DNA from: Ohtaekwangia sp.
GTDB taxonomy: Bacteria; Bacteroidota; Bacteroidia; Cytophagales; Cyclobacteriaceae
Length of the DNA: 64,000 bases
Reading direction: 5' to 3'
Assembly (NCBI GenBank): GCA_021155195.1
Contig: JAJNPV010000050.1
Location: 62,001-126,000 of the forward strand
Of this stretch, positions 53,086-62,122 are shown piece by piece; positions within the stretch are counted from its first letter, which is position 1, and the number at the start of each line of letters is the position of its first letter. A model generated the notes under the pieces. The model saw only the letters and a program-made list of their open reading frames with translations. It made no database searches and was not told the origin of the DNA. Both the position numbers and the translations under genes were made by a program.

Positions 53086-54393
53086 CTACTTGAGTGATGG
53101 CAGATAATCAATCGGATCTAGTGCAATCCCATTTTTAAGAAGTTCAAAATGTAAATGATTTTTGGAGGACAATCCAGTATGACCTACCTGTCCAATTACC
53201 TGTCCCTTCTTCACCTTGTCACCATCCTTAACCTCCATCATTTTCAGGTGCGAATAGGAGGTTGAATACAGGCCATCATGTTGAATTACAATAATGTTTC
53301 CCCAGGCATCAGCCATCTTTGCTTTTATTACCACCCCCTCTTCAGAAGCGACTACAGGGGTACCTTCTTCCGCTACTAAATCAATTCCTGTGTGCAGTCT
53401 CATAACATTCAAAACAGGATGTAGTCGTTCGCCATACCCACTCTCCAACAAGAAATTATTTTTTTTATCGATGGGCAAGCCGACTGATATTGGTTCTTGA
53501 ATTGAGTGGTTGTTCCCTGACTCAATTAACCTGAAATCTTTCGGAGATGAAAAGGCCATAAGAAGGCACATGATAATGGGCAAAACAATTATGTACGCTG
53601 CCAATCGATAAACGGTGGTTTCCTTTTTTGTCAACATATTGATTCGTTTTTTAATGGATTGAAAATAAAATTCACTGATCAGCGGAGAAGGAATTGCGAG
53701 TTCAATTTGTTGCCTGATACTCATCAGGTACTTACCAATATCAATTCCGCTTTTAATTGCCGAGTGGTCGGCCAAATATTCATGCTGTTGTTTTAAGGAA
53801 CGTTTGTATACAATCATCACCGGGTTAAACCAAAGAACGATCGACACTACTTCCACAATTAATAAATCTATCCAATGATATTGACGAACATGAGCCATCT
53901 CATGCTCTAAAATTCCAAGATCATCCAGTTCCTTTGGTAAAAAAACATAATTAAAAAACGAAAACGGAGTAGTCGTATTTGTTCTTACGACCTTTGCATT
54001 TCCATACGCTAAAATATTTCCTTCGCGTTTGAGTTTTAAAATGTAGATGATTGAAAATGCTAGCCTGATCAATCGGATAGCAATTCCCACCAGATATATG
54101 ATCATGAGAAGAGTAAATGTGTTTAAAAAATCAGTAGGTTCGTTTGCCTTCGAAATGACCATTTCAGTTTTGATTACCATAGGTTCCATAAATGGCAAAT
54201 CCTGAGCTGAGTATAGCGGAATTGCTGAGACCGCTGTGTAATGTGGAAGAACGCAAGAAATTAATAGCCCAGCCACCAGGTATACGCGGTTTATTGAGAA
54301 GAAGGTTGTGCTTTTAAAGAGAAGAATAAATGGAATATAAAAAGCGCATATGTACGCACACACTTTCATCAGATACAAGCCTATTGGAAGCAT
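53086..54393 (-). CDS. M56 (BlaR1/MecR1-type) protease fused to M23 endopeptidase
   Basis: A 435-aa membrane protein. Residues 1-280 have about five helices and the M56 zinc motif HEMAH (164-168) with a downstream Glu-rich LADHSA segment, as in BlaR1/MecR1 sensors. Where BlaR1 carries a penicillin-binding sensor, this protein has an extracytoplasmic M23/LytM domain (~315-430) with the complete metal set: HTGID (H334, D338), SHL (H382) and HLHFE (H413, H415). It could cut peptidoglycan or sense its fragments. Adjacent to blaI (1-bp gap), forming the usual repressor-protease pair. The M56-M23 fusion is unusual. Confidence 0.88.
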   Translation of the reverse strand: MLPIGLYLMKVCAYICAFYIPFILLFKSTTFFSINRVYLVAGLLISCVLPHYTAVSAIPLYSAQDLPFMEPMVIKTEMVISKANEPTDFLNTFTLLMIIYLVGIAIRLIRLAFSIIYILKLKREGNILAYGNAKVVRTNTTTPFSFFNYVFLPKELDDLGILEHEMAHVRQYHWIDLLIVEVVSIVLWFNPVMIVYKRSLKQQHEYLADHSAIKSGIDIGKYLMSIRQQIELAIPSPLISEFYFQSIKKRINMLTKKETTVYRLAAYIIVLPIIMCLLMAFSSPKDFRLIESGNNHSIQEPISVGLPIDKKNNFLLESGYGERLHPVLNVMRLHTGIDLVAEEGTPVVASEEGVVIKAKMADAWGNIIVIQHDGLYSTSYSHLKMMEVKDGDKVKKGQVIGQVGHTGLSSKNHLHFELLKNGIALDPIDYLPSLK

Positions 54394-54394
54394 A

Positions 54395-54778
54395 CTATTT
54401 CACCTGTTTTAGTTTTTTGATCTTTTCCTCGATGAGCAATTTTACTTCTTCTAGTTCCGAAAGATTTAAATGAGTGTTGGCGAAAAAAGAAGCCATATCT
54501 CTTTTCGATCCATCAAAATAATTAGTAATGATTGGTTTCAACTTACTTTTAAAATGATCAGTCTTGGAGATAAGCGGATAGTACTCGTTAACTTTTCCAT
54601 AAGTTTTAAATCCTATAAACTTCTTGTTGACCAGCACTCGTATTACCGTAGATACCGTAGTATAAGCCGGCTTTGGCTGTGGAAAACCTTCAAGAATATC
54701 TTTTAAGAAACCCTTTTCAAGCCTCCAAAGGATTTGCATTACTTGTTCTTCCGCCTTAGTAAGTTCTTTGTGAGCCAT
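54395..54778 (-). CDS. blaI: BlaI/MecI-type repressor
   Basis: A 127-aa winged-helix repressor: ELTKAEEQVMQILWRLEKGF, PAYTTVSTVIRVLVNKKFIG (recognition helix) and YYPLISKTDHFKSKLK, the region cut by the partner M56 protease in the classical pathway. The C-terminal helices dimerise. It likely represses its own transcription with the M56-M23 gene through the palindrome at 54788-54811. The M56-M23 start lies 1 bp after its stop codon. Confidence 0.93.
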   Translation of the reverse strand: MAHKELTKAEEQVMQILWRLEKGFLKDILEGFPQPKPAYTTVSTVIRVLVNKKFIGFKTYGKVNEYYPLISKTDHFKSKLKPIITNYFDGSKRDMASFFANTHLNLSELEEVKLLIEEKIKKLKQVK

Positions 54779-54782
54779 GAAT

Positions 54783-54814
54783 CAAATGTATAACTATTTA
54801 TATAGTCATACAAC
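54783..54814 (-). promoter_or_regulatory. BlaI operator overlapping a Bacteroidota promoter
   Basis: GTATAACTAT ... ATAGTCATAC (54788-54811) is a 24-bp inverted repeat with 20 of 24 symmetric positions. On the minus strand TACATTTG (54790-54783) is a -7 element and GTTG (54814-54811), 20 bp away, a near -33 element; the operator fills the space between them. The blaI ATG is only 4 bp past the -7 element, so the message should be leaderless. Confidence 0.75.
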
Positions 54815-54979
54815 TATTTTTATAATTATATTATTTATTGGCTTATTTCAAATTAAAGGCACACAGTTATTCATCAATGTTGCCACTCAACCAATTCCTT
54901 AGCCACACTTTGATAAAGACTATGAATTCAGAACTAAAAATTCTACATTCAAACTCACTGCCTATAAACCCATGCATCA

Positions 54980-56269
54980 ATGACAACCCGCAGATCTTTC
55001 TTCAAAAAAACCGCAAGTGCAGCTGGTGCACTTTCATTAGCTCCTCTCGTTAGTCAGGCTATCTCCGAAGATATTTCAAATGCCCTGCTCTCGTTGAATA
55101 AACTTTCTCCGCTCGATGCAGCCACGGATGAAGACTTGTGGGCGCGCATGGCGCAAGCCTATACGGTGAATCCGAATATTCTTAACCTAAACAACGGTGG
55201 AGTAAGTCCACAACCTAAAGTAGTGCAGGATGCTGTAGATCGCTATTATCATTTAAGTAACGAGGCACCATCCTATTACATGTGGCAAATACTGGATAAG
55301 GGTCGTGAGCCGCTGCGTAAAAAGTTAGCTGACTTAACCGGAGTTAGTCATGACGAACTTGCTATTAACCGTAACACCACGGAAGCGCTGGGCACGTTTA
55401 CCTGGGGCATTGATATGAAACGGGGCGATGAGATTGTGATGACCAAACAGGATTATCCGAACATGATCCACGCGTGGAAACAACGGGAACTTCGTGAAGG
55501 CGTGAAAATAAATTGGATCAACCTCACCCTGCCGGTTGAGAATGATGAAAGTGTTATTAAAGCATATATAGATGCTACCACTTCTAAAACAAAAATCTGG
55601 CACATTACCCATTTACTTACGTGGACCGGTCAGATTCTTCCAGCGGCAAAATTATGTGCCGAAGCGCGCAAGCGTGGCATCATTAGTATTGTAGATGCCG
55701 CTCATTCCTTCGCGCATGTTGATTATAAAATCTCTGATCTCAATTGCGATTACTTTGGAACAAGTTTGCATAAGTGGTTGTGTGCCCCCTTTGGCACCGG
55801 ATTGATGTACATCAACAAACCTCTTATTGAAAAAACGTGGCCTATCTTTCCTATTGATAAACCATTAAGTCCAGACATCCGAAAATTCGAAGCGCTGGGT
55901 ACACGATCGTTTGCTCCCGAACAAGCCATTGGCCAAGCTATTGATTTTCATAATGCCATTGGTGGTAAACGAAAACAAGAACGATTACATTATTTAAAAA
56001 AATATTGGTGTGATGCCCTCATAAAAAATCCGCGCATTAAACTTCATATTTCACTCAAACCTGAATACTCATGTGCGCTCGGCACCTTTAGTATTGACGG
56101 CATGGATGTGGCCGACATTGCAACAAAATTATTTTCCGAGTATGGTATTCACACCGTTTCTATTAAATGGGAAAATGTAAATGCCGTGCGCATTGGCCCA
56201 AATGTTTACACGACCACTAAAGATTTAGATCGGTTTATTGATGCCGTTCAAAAAATTGCAGCTTCGTAA
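54980..56269 (+). CDS. Class V aminotransferase-fold PLP protein, Tat-exported
   Basis: A 429-aa protein with a Tat signal (TTRRSFFKKTASAAGALSLA). The body matches isopenicillin-N-epimerase-like class V PLP enzymes: LNNGGVSPQPKVVQDAV, INRNTTEALGTFTWGI, IVDAAHSFAHVDYKISDL, and the PLP Lys in GTSLHKWLCAPFGTGLMY. The reaction (epimerase, desulfurase or aminotransferase) is not fixed by sequence. A PLP enzyme with a twin-arginine signal is expected to be folded with its cofactor before export. Upstream is the divergent blaI; downstream the penicillin acylase homologue, 100 bp away. Confidence 0.85.
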   Translation: MTTRRSFFKKTASAAGALSLAPLVSQAISEDISNALLSLNKLSPLDAATDEDLWARMAQAYTVNPNILNLNNGGVSPQPKVVQDAVDRYYHLSNEAPSYYMWQILDKGREPLRKKLADLTGVSHDELAINRNTTEALGTFTWGIDMKRGDEIVMTKQDYPNMIHAWKQRELREGVKINWINLTLPVENDESVIKAYIDATTSKTKIWHITHLLTWTGQILPAAKLCAEARKRGIISIVDAAHSFAHVDYKISDLNCDYFGTSLHKWLCAPFGTGLMYINKPLIEKTWPIFPIDKPLSPDIRKFEALGTRSFAPEQAIGQAIDFHNAIGGKRKQERLHYLKKYWCDALIKNPRIKLHISLKPEYSCALGTFSIDGMDVADIATKLFSEYGIHTVSIKWENVNAVRIGPNVYTTTKDLDRFIDAVQKIAAS

Positions 56270-56372
56270 GTCGTCAAATCACTTTGAGTGGTCAGACGAC
56301 TAACATTCCACTCATCAACTTCTTATTTTATTTAACGGCATGATGATGTAGTTTAGGGATCAACCCTGAGCT

Positions 56373-58763
56373 ATGAAAAATCTAATTCCTTTTGCATTCG
56401 CACTACTAATTGGCTGCACATCTTCATCTAATAAAAATGAACTTAGTGTTCGTGGTTTAGAAAAACCCGTTGAAATTATTCCCGATGAGTATGGCGTTAA
56501 TCACATCTATGCGCAAAACGAGCATGATCTTTTTTTCGCCCAAGGGTATAGCGCGGCTAAAGACAGGCTCTTTCAATTTGAAGTATGGCGCAGACAAGCC
56601 AGTGGAACCGTGTCTGAAATTTTGGGTGAGCGCGAATTAAAAAGAGATATCGGAGTTAGGCTTTTTAAATACCGTGGCGATCTAGAAAAAGAATTTAATC
56701 ATTATCATCCACGAGGCGTTGCCATCATCAATGCATTTACCGAGGGCATCAATGCCTATGTGGCTGAAACAGAAAAAGATCCTTCGTTATTAACCATGGA
56801 GTTTCAATTGCTTGGAATAAAAGCAGGACGGTGGACTCCTGAGTTGGTAGTATCAAGGCACCAGGGCTTGTTGGGAAATTTACCGGACGAACTTGCCATA
56901 GGCCGAGCAGTGGCGCTATTGGGCGCGGAGCAAGTAAAAAAAATTAAAGTCTTTGAACCGGGTGAGCCCAACATTACACTCGATCCTGCGATTGATCCCC
57001 AAGGCTTGCTAGAAGATATCGTTGGCCCATATGAGGCCTTTCGAAAATCCATTTCATTTCAACCCGAAGATTTGATTGCCTATTCAAACACCAATCAACA
57101 AGATTATAAACGATTGAAATTACAGGATCAATTGGCGTATGAAGAAATAACTTCACAAGAGCAGCGATCAATTGGAAGCAACAATTGGATTGTAAGCGGA
57201 TCAAAATCAGAAAGTGGTTTCCCGATGTTAGCAAATGATCCGCACCGGGCATTGGCCATTCCATCGTTGCGTTATATGGTTCACCTTAATGCCCCCGGTT
57301 GGAATGTAGTAGGAGGTGGAGAACCAACCATACCTGGCGTTTCCATTGGCCATAACGAATTTGGAGCCTGGGGTCTCACGGTATTTGAAGTAGACGGAGA
57401 AGATATTATGGTGTATGACTTAAATCCAAAAAATTTAAATCAATACAAATACAAGGATGGTTGGGAAGAGATGACATCAATCAAAGACACAATTCATGTA
57501 AAAGGTTCATCTGATGTTTTTGTTGAGCACAAATACACGCGCCATGGACCAGTAACTTTTATAGATAAAAAAAGAAATAAAGCGTATGCCATGCGCTGTG
57601 GATGGATGGAGCCTGGAGGCGCACCTTACATGGCAAGCTTGCGAATGAATGGTGCCAAAACATGGGAAGAATTTCGTGAGGCGTGTTCCTTTAGTCATTT
57701 ACCAGGAGAAAATATGATTTGGGCAGATAAGGAAGGAAATATTGGCTGGCAAGCAGTGGGCATTTCTCCCATCAGAAAAAATTGGAATGGGCTAGTACCC
57801 GTTCCCGGGGATGGTCGTTATGAATGGGATGGATTTCTTCCGATCAAGGAATTACCAAACACTTTTAATCCGGAAAAAGGATTTTGGGCAACGGCTAATG
57901 AAAATTTAGTTCCTAAAAATTATCTACATCGCGATGCTGTAGGCTGGGAATGGGCCGATAGCAGCCGTGCGAATAGAATAAATGAAGTTCTGGTTGTTAG
58001 GGGAAAGCACACACTGGAAGACATGAGAAAGTTGCAGGTTGATTATACATCATTACCTGCGCGTCAACTCGTACCATATCTGAATTCTATTAAATCAAGT
58101 GATGCTGAAGTTGAAAAGATGAAGCAACTATTATTGAGCTGGGATTTTGTGATGGACAAAAACTCAATACCGGCCACGATCTACTCAGCTTGGGAACGAA
58201 AAATTCTAGAACGTGCCTACCCACTTTTTGTTCCTGAAAAAGCAAGAAGTGTTATTAAATCCGTTTCCTTGAAACGAGCATTGCAATGGATAAAATCAGA
58301 TGAACCTGAACTTAAAGGTCGCAATCAATTTTTAATGGGTTGTTTAGAGGCAGGGGTAAAACAACTCCATGAAAAATTAGGCGATGATGAAACCAAATGG
58401 CAGTACGGACAGCCAGCTTATCATCATGTACTTGTTAAACATCCGCTCAGTAATGCCGTGAATGATTCTGTGCGGGCTATTTTGGAATGTGGCCCGGTTG
58501 CGCGTGGCGGCAACGGTTCAACACCCGGAGTAACCGGTAATGGTGATAATCAAAGTCATGGTGCTACGTTTAGAATGGTAGCCGATGTTTCGGATTGGGA
58601 CAAAACACTATTCACTAATTCACCGGGGCAAAGTGGCAATCCTCAAAGCAGTTTCTACAAAAATCTTTTTGAACTTTGGGCAAGCGATCAGCATTTCCCT
58701 GTTTACTTCAGCAAAGAAAAAGTCAACCAATCTGCAAAAGAGAGAATTATTTTAAAGCCTTAG
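56373..58763 (+). CDS. Penicillin acylase-family N-terminal-nucleophile hydrolase
   Basis: A 796-aa lipoprotein precursor (lipobox LLIGC, Cys near 15). The alpha part (VEIIPDEYGVNHIYAQNEHD, FAQGYSAAKDRLFQFEVWRR) is followed by a linker and the beta subunit beginning at S269 in GSNNWIVSGSKSESG, the self-cleaving Ser nucleophile. Further family marks are NDPHRALAIPSLRYMVHLNA and RHGPVTF. Members hydrolyse amide side chains of beta-lactams, acyl-homoserine lactones or other amides; natural substrate unknown. It overlaps the convergent VTT gene by 4 bp. Confidence 0.9.
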   Translation: MKNLIPFAFALLIGCTSSSNKNELSVRGLEKPVEIIPDEYGVNHIYAQNEHDLFFAQGYSAAKDRLFQFEVWRRQASGTVSEILGERELKRDIGVRLFKYRGDLEKEFNHYHPRGVAIINAFTEGINAYVAETEKDPSLLTMEFQLLGIKAGRWTPELVVSRHQGLLGNLPDELAIGRAVALLGAEQVKKIKVFEPGEPNITLDPAIDPQGLLEDIVGPYEAFRKSISFQPEDLIAYSNTNQQDYKRLKLQDQLAYEEITSQEQRSIGSNNWIVSGSKSESGFPMLANDPHRALAIPSLRYMVHLNAPGWNVVGGGEPTIPGVSIGHNEFGAWGLTVFEVDGEDIMVYDLNPKNLNQYKYKDGWEEMTSIKDTIHVKGSSDVFVEHKYTRHGPVTFIDKKRNKAYAMRCGWMEPGGAPYMASLRMNGAKTWEEFREACSFSHLPGENMIWADKEGNIGWQAVGISPIRKNWNGLVPVPGDGRYEWDGFLPIKELPNTFNPEKGFWATANENLVPKNYLHRDAVGWEWADSSRANRINEVLVVRGKHTLEDMRKLQVDYTSLPARQLVPYLNSIKSSDAEVEKMKQLLLSWDFVMDKNSIPATIYSAWERKILERAYPLFVPEKARSVIKSVSLKRALQWIKSDEPELKGRNQFLMGCLEAGVKQLHEKLGDDETKWQYGQPAYHHVLVKHPLSNAVNDSVRAILECGPVARGGNGSTPGVTGNGDNQSHGATFRMVADVSDWDKTLFTNSPGQSGNPQSSFYKNLFELWASDQHFPVYFSKEKVNQSAKERIILKP

Positions 58764-59350
58764 CTAAACCAATTTGAACCGTTCCATAGCATCCAACCAT
58801 AAACAGCAAAACGCAACACACGCGAAATGCAGATTAGTAAAAAATATTTTAGTCTCATATTTACAGATCCCGCTAACATACACGTAGCTGAAAATGGTAA
58901 AGGTGTAACAGCGCCTACAAAAACTAAATAACCCCCAAATTTTTTTAAATTCTTTTCATACTGCTTAAGATATTTATCCCGAATGCGGTTTTGGTAGAAA
59001 GGAGTCTTCGAAAAGTTTTTACCAATAAAATAACCCAACACTCCTGCTCCATAAGAAATAGCAGTAAGGATAGAAAGATTTACTATAAACCCTGCCACAT
59101 CTATTTTATCCAGAATCCAAATCATCATGAAAAGTTCGGGGGGTATTACACCAAACACAATTTCTGAAAGAGTGTAAATGCCATAAAGAATACCCGGATT
59201 AGCCCGAATGTCTTCAATGTGTGATTGAAAGTTATCCTGGATGTAGCCTTCCAAATAATAGAAGGCTATTACAATTACAAAAAAGAAAGCAAGTCCCCTT
59301 AAGAGATTGCGAAATAAAAAACCTGAACGCGTTTCTTCCTGCTCCTCCAT
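58760..59350 (-). CDS. VTT-domain (DedA-like) membrane protein
   Basis: A 196-aa protein with ~5 helices. VVFGVIPPELFMM-like and FGGYLVFVGAVTPLPFSATC followed by MLAGSVNMRLKYFLL fit the VTT/SNARE-associated Golgi fold of DedA-type lipid flippases. Short for the family. It starts 3 bp before the preceding GNAT-like gene ends, so the two are likely one unit. Confidence 0.82.
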   Translation of the reverse strand: MEEQEETRSGFLFRNLLRGLAFFFVIVIAFYYLEGYIQDNFQSHIEDIRANPGILYGIYTLSEIVFGVIPPELFMMIWILDKIDVAGFIVNLSILTAISYGAGVLGYFIGKNFSKTPFYQNRIRDKYLKQYEKNLKKFGGYLVFVGAVTPLPFSATCMLAGSVNMRLKYFLLICISRVLRFAVYGWMLWNGSNWFS

Positions 59351-59353
59351 ACC

Positions 59354-60523
59354 TCAATTTAAAATTGGCATTCGTTTGAAAGGCTTACTTTCATCAAATA
59401 ATTTTCTGTAGGTAGCATGCCGTTTAACAACAGGTGCATTAATCTGTTCTACTACACGAATCATTTTAGGATTGAAATCCCCAATCCAATTCATTTCATA
59501 CTCTGTATAAGCAAAACCCTGAGCCTGAGCCATCTTTCGAAAGTTTTCTATAATAGCACCATCCACCCCTTTTCCCTGATGTTCGGGTACTAATCCAAAC
59601 AAAATTCCGAAAGCTTTCTTATTTGTTTTTCGAAACGTATGCCACACAAATTTTAATTTCCCTAACCAATCCATCTTGCCGTTAACATACTTAAAAATCT
59701 GGTTAACCTCCGGTAATGATAAAAAAAATGCAATGGGTTCGTCTTTATAATATCCAAACCAAAGTAATTTCTCATCCATAATCGGCTTCATCTGTTTCAC
59801 CAAATGCTTTGCCTGCAACGATGTGAGTTCAGGTATTTCACCTCGTTTTGCCCATGCCCTGTTATATACTTTCAATATTTTATCAGGCAATGTATTCCAT
59901 TCCGATTTTTTCAAATAACTAAATCGGTAATCCGGATTCTTTTCAACCAATAAAGCCTTCTCATATAAACGATCGTCAAGAGGGCCTTCTATCGGTCGGC
60001 CAAATGTGAGTTGATAGAAGTATACCTGAAATCCATATGCTTCAAAGAATTTTTGATAGTATGGAAAATTATAATTGCATTGATAGTTTGGTTCGCGTTC
60101 GTAACCTTCAATCAGCAGCCCCCACCATCGGTCTCGATTTCCAAAATTAATTGGGCCATCCATAGCTTCCATGCTTCGTTCTTGCAGCCATGCTTTGCAT
60201 TGATCAAACAACAAAAAAGCGGCTTGCTCACTTTCAATACATTCGAAGAAACCCATGCCACCTGTAGGTTGATCATTTCCTTTGTTCACAATCTTTTGAT
60301 TGATAAATGCTGCTACGCGGCCAATAGTTTCACCTGAATCATTTTGTAGCAGCCACCGAGTGCATTCACCGTGATGAAATGTTTTGTTCTTTTCTTTGTC
60401 GAAAACGCCTTCAACATCTGCATCCAGAGGTCTAATCCATTTTTGCGAGTTCTTGTACAGTCGAATTGGAAGTTGAAGAAACTCCTCCTTATCTCGAGTG
60501 GTAAGCACTTCTCTGATCTTCAT
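59354..60523 (-). CDS. GNAT-like protein of unknown function
   Basis: A 389-aa cytoplasmic protein conserved in Bacteroidota by pattern: FLQLPIRLYKNSQKWIRPLD at the start, GPINFGNRDRWWGLLIEGYE in the middle and a C-terminal acyltransferase-like VPEHQGKGVDGAIIENF with NPKMIRVVEQI. The acetyl-CoA loop (QGKGVDGA) hints at a GNAT-type enzyme, likely two tandem GNAT folds. Substrate unknown. It lies 15 bp downstream of the PAS kinase gene and upstream of the VTT gene. Confidence 0.72.
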   Translation of the reverse strand: MKIREVLTTRDKEEFLQLPIRLYKNSQKWIRPLDADVEGVFDKEKNKTFHHGECTRWLLQNDSGETIGRVAAFINQKIVNKGNDQPTGGMGFFECIESEQAAFLLFDQCKAWLQERSMEAMDGPINFGNRDRWWGLLIEGYEREPNYQCNYNFPYYQKFFEAYGFQVYFYQLTFGRPIEGPLDDRLYEKALLVEKNPDYRFSYLKKSEWNTLPDKILKVYNRAWAKRGEIPELTSLQAKHLVKQMKPIMDEKLLWFGYYKDEPIAFFLSLPEVNQIFKYVNGKMDWLGKLKFVWHTFRKTNKKAFGILFGLVPEHQGKGVDGAIIENFRKMAQAQGFAYTEYEMNWIGDFNPKMIRVVEQINAPVVKRHATYRKLFDESKPFKRMPILN

Positions 60524-60538
60524 GTAGACTCCAAGGAT

Positions 60539-62029
60539 TTAACTCAAATTAGGAGATTGATTAGGCAAGGAGATATCGAATTGAGTTCCCTTATTTGGTG
60601 AGCTGATTACGTTCACCTGGCCATTTAGTTTTTCAACGGCATTTTTAACAATGTATAGTCCAAGCCCTGAACCTTCTGACTGCTCACTCGCTCTATAAAA
60701 CATTTCGAAAATCTTACTCATATTTTCAACGCTAATTCCTATACCGTTGTCTCTAAATATAATACTTGCACGATCAGGAGTAATGCTCACATTAATATAG
60801 ACCTCACAAGTTACATTATTTAACTTTCGATATTTAATCGCATTAGAAATAAGATTTCTAAAAATTTCACCCATCCGCCATGGATCGCTATAAAATGGAC
60901 CTCCACTTATTTCAACGTTCCTATTAACCTGATCGGCTCCACGCATGTAACTTAAATCTTTGAAAGTCTTCTGGATAACGTCTTCGAAATCAATAACCCC
61001 GGTCTTCACGTCCATCTTCAAATTCTTGGAGTGGCTGAGCACATCGCTTATGAAGTTATCCAGTTGAGCAACCTTGGTTCCAATTAGCCGAAGGTATTCG
61101 GCAGGGTTATCATCATTGCCAGGCATTTGTGCCAGATTCACCAATCCAAGAACCGAAGAGAGTGGCGCCCGCAGGTCATGCGAAACTTTATAAACGAAGT
61201 TATCTAATTCCGAATTTCTGATTTTAAGTTCTTCTTCAATTTTTTTCTGTTCGGTGATATCTACGTACACTCCAAAAATGCCAATTGTTTTATCTTCCTG
61301 GTGAACAGGCACTCCATAGATAATCACGGAGACCATCTCATCATCCCTGCGCTGGCGGGTTGATTCAATTCTAATTATTTGCTCAGATGATATAAGGGAA
61401 TTCAAATCATTTCCTTCCGATTCCAGTTCCTGCGGCACAATAAACTCGTTTAGGCTCTTCCCTTTTAATTCGGTAATGGTGTACCCGAAAAGAAGCTCGA
61501 AGCCACGGTTTACTTGCTCTACATTTCCCTGTCCATCCAATAGCACAATGGCCATTGGCGAGCTATTAAAAAGCTCAGAAAAGAGCGTCTCAGATTTTCG
61601 GTAGCGCAAATCAGATTCACGCTGCTTTAGCTCTAATTCTTTGCGTTTTCTTATATCGCTAATTACACCGCTCCACGCAATTCTTCCATCAGCCAGCTTT
61701 TGTGGTTCGCACGATGCTTCAATCCATTTTACTTCAGAATCTGAAATAAAAATTCTGCCCTCCCATTTAATAGGCGCCACTTGGGCAATTGCCCTTTCAA
61801 CCAATAGCTCAAATGCATCCCAATCATCGCGGTGAATAAATACTTTTAGCGGGTACGATCCATTTAATAAAACTTCGCGCTTAACACCCAAAATTTTCTC
61901 ACACGCTGCGCTCAGGTAAGTAAAATCTCTTGCCCCATCAGGGTTGACAGTATATTCAAAAACAACAACCGGTAAGTTGTCTATGATTTGTTGCATCTTA
62001 AGAGTCTGTGATCGGCTTTCTATTTCCAT
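60539..62029 (-). CDS. PAS-domain sensor histidine kinase, cytosolic
   Basis: A 496-aa protein without membrane helices: PAS 1 (~15-135, with FTYLSAACEKILGVKREVLL), PAS 2 (~150-270, LFNSSPMAIVLLDGQGNVEQ), HisKA with YKVSHDLRAPLSSVLGLV (phospho-His near 284), HATPase_c with FRNLISNAIKYRKLN, FRDNGIGIS and GSGLGLYIVKNAVEKL. The layout resembles phytochrome-type or oxygen/redox PAS kinases. No response regulator is adjacent, so its partner is elsewhere. It precedes the GNAT-like gene by 15 bp. Confidence 0.93.
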   Translation of the reverse strand: MEIESRSQTLKMQQIIDNLPVVVFEYTVNPDGARDFTYLSAACEKILGVKREVLLNGSYPLKVFIHRDDWDAFELLVERAIAQVAPIKWEGRIFISDSEVKWIEASCEPQKLADGRIAWSGVISDIRKRKELELKQRESDLRYRKSETLFSELFNSSPMAIVLLDGQGNVEQVNRGFELLFGYTITELKGKSLNEFIVPQELESEGNDLNSLISSEQIIRIESTRQRRDDEMVSVIIYGVPVHQEDKTIGIFGVYVDITEQKKIEEELKIRNSELDNFVYKVSHDLRAPLSSVLGLVNLAQMPGNDDNPAEYLRLIGTKVAQLDNFISDVLSHSKNLKMDVKTGVIDFEDVIQKTFKDLSYMRGADQVNRNVEISGGPFYSDPWRMGEIFRNLISNAIKYRKLNNVTCEVYINVSITPDRASIIFRDNGIGISVENMSKIFEMFYRASEQSEGSGLGLYIVKNAVEKLNGQVNVISSPNKGTQFDISLPNQSPNLS

Positions 62030-62122
62030 CTACCGTTTAAAGCAAAAGGACAAGGTAAAGACTTTTTAGCACTTGAGGGGGATGTTGTAAGAGTAAGGTA
62101 AGATTCTCCTACTAAAAATAAA

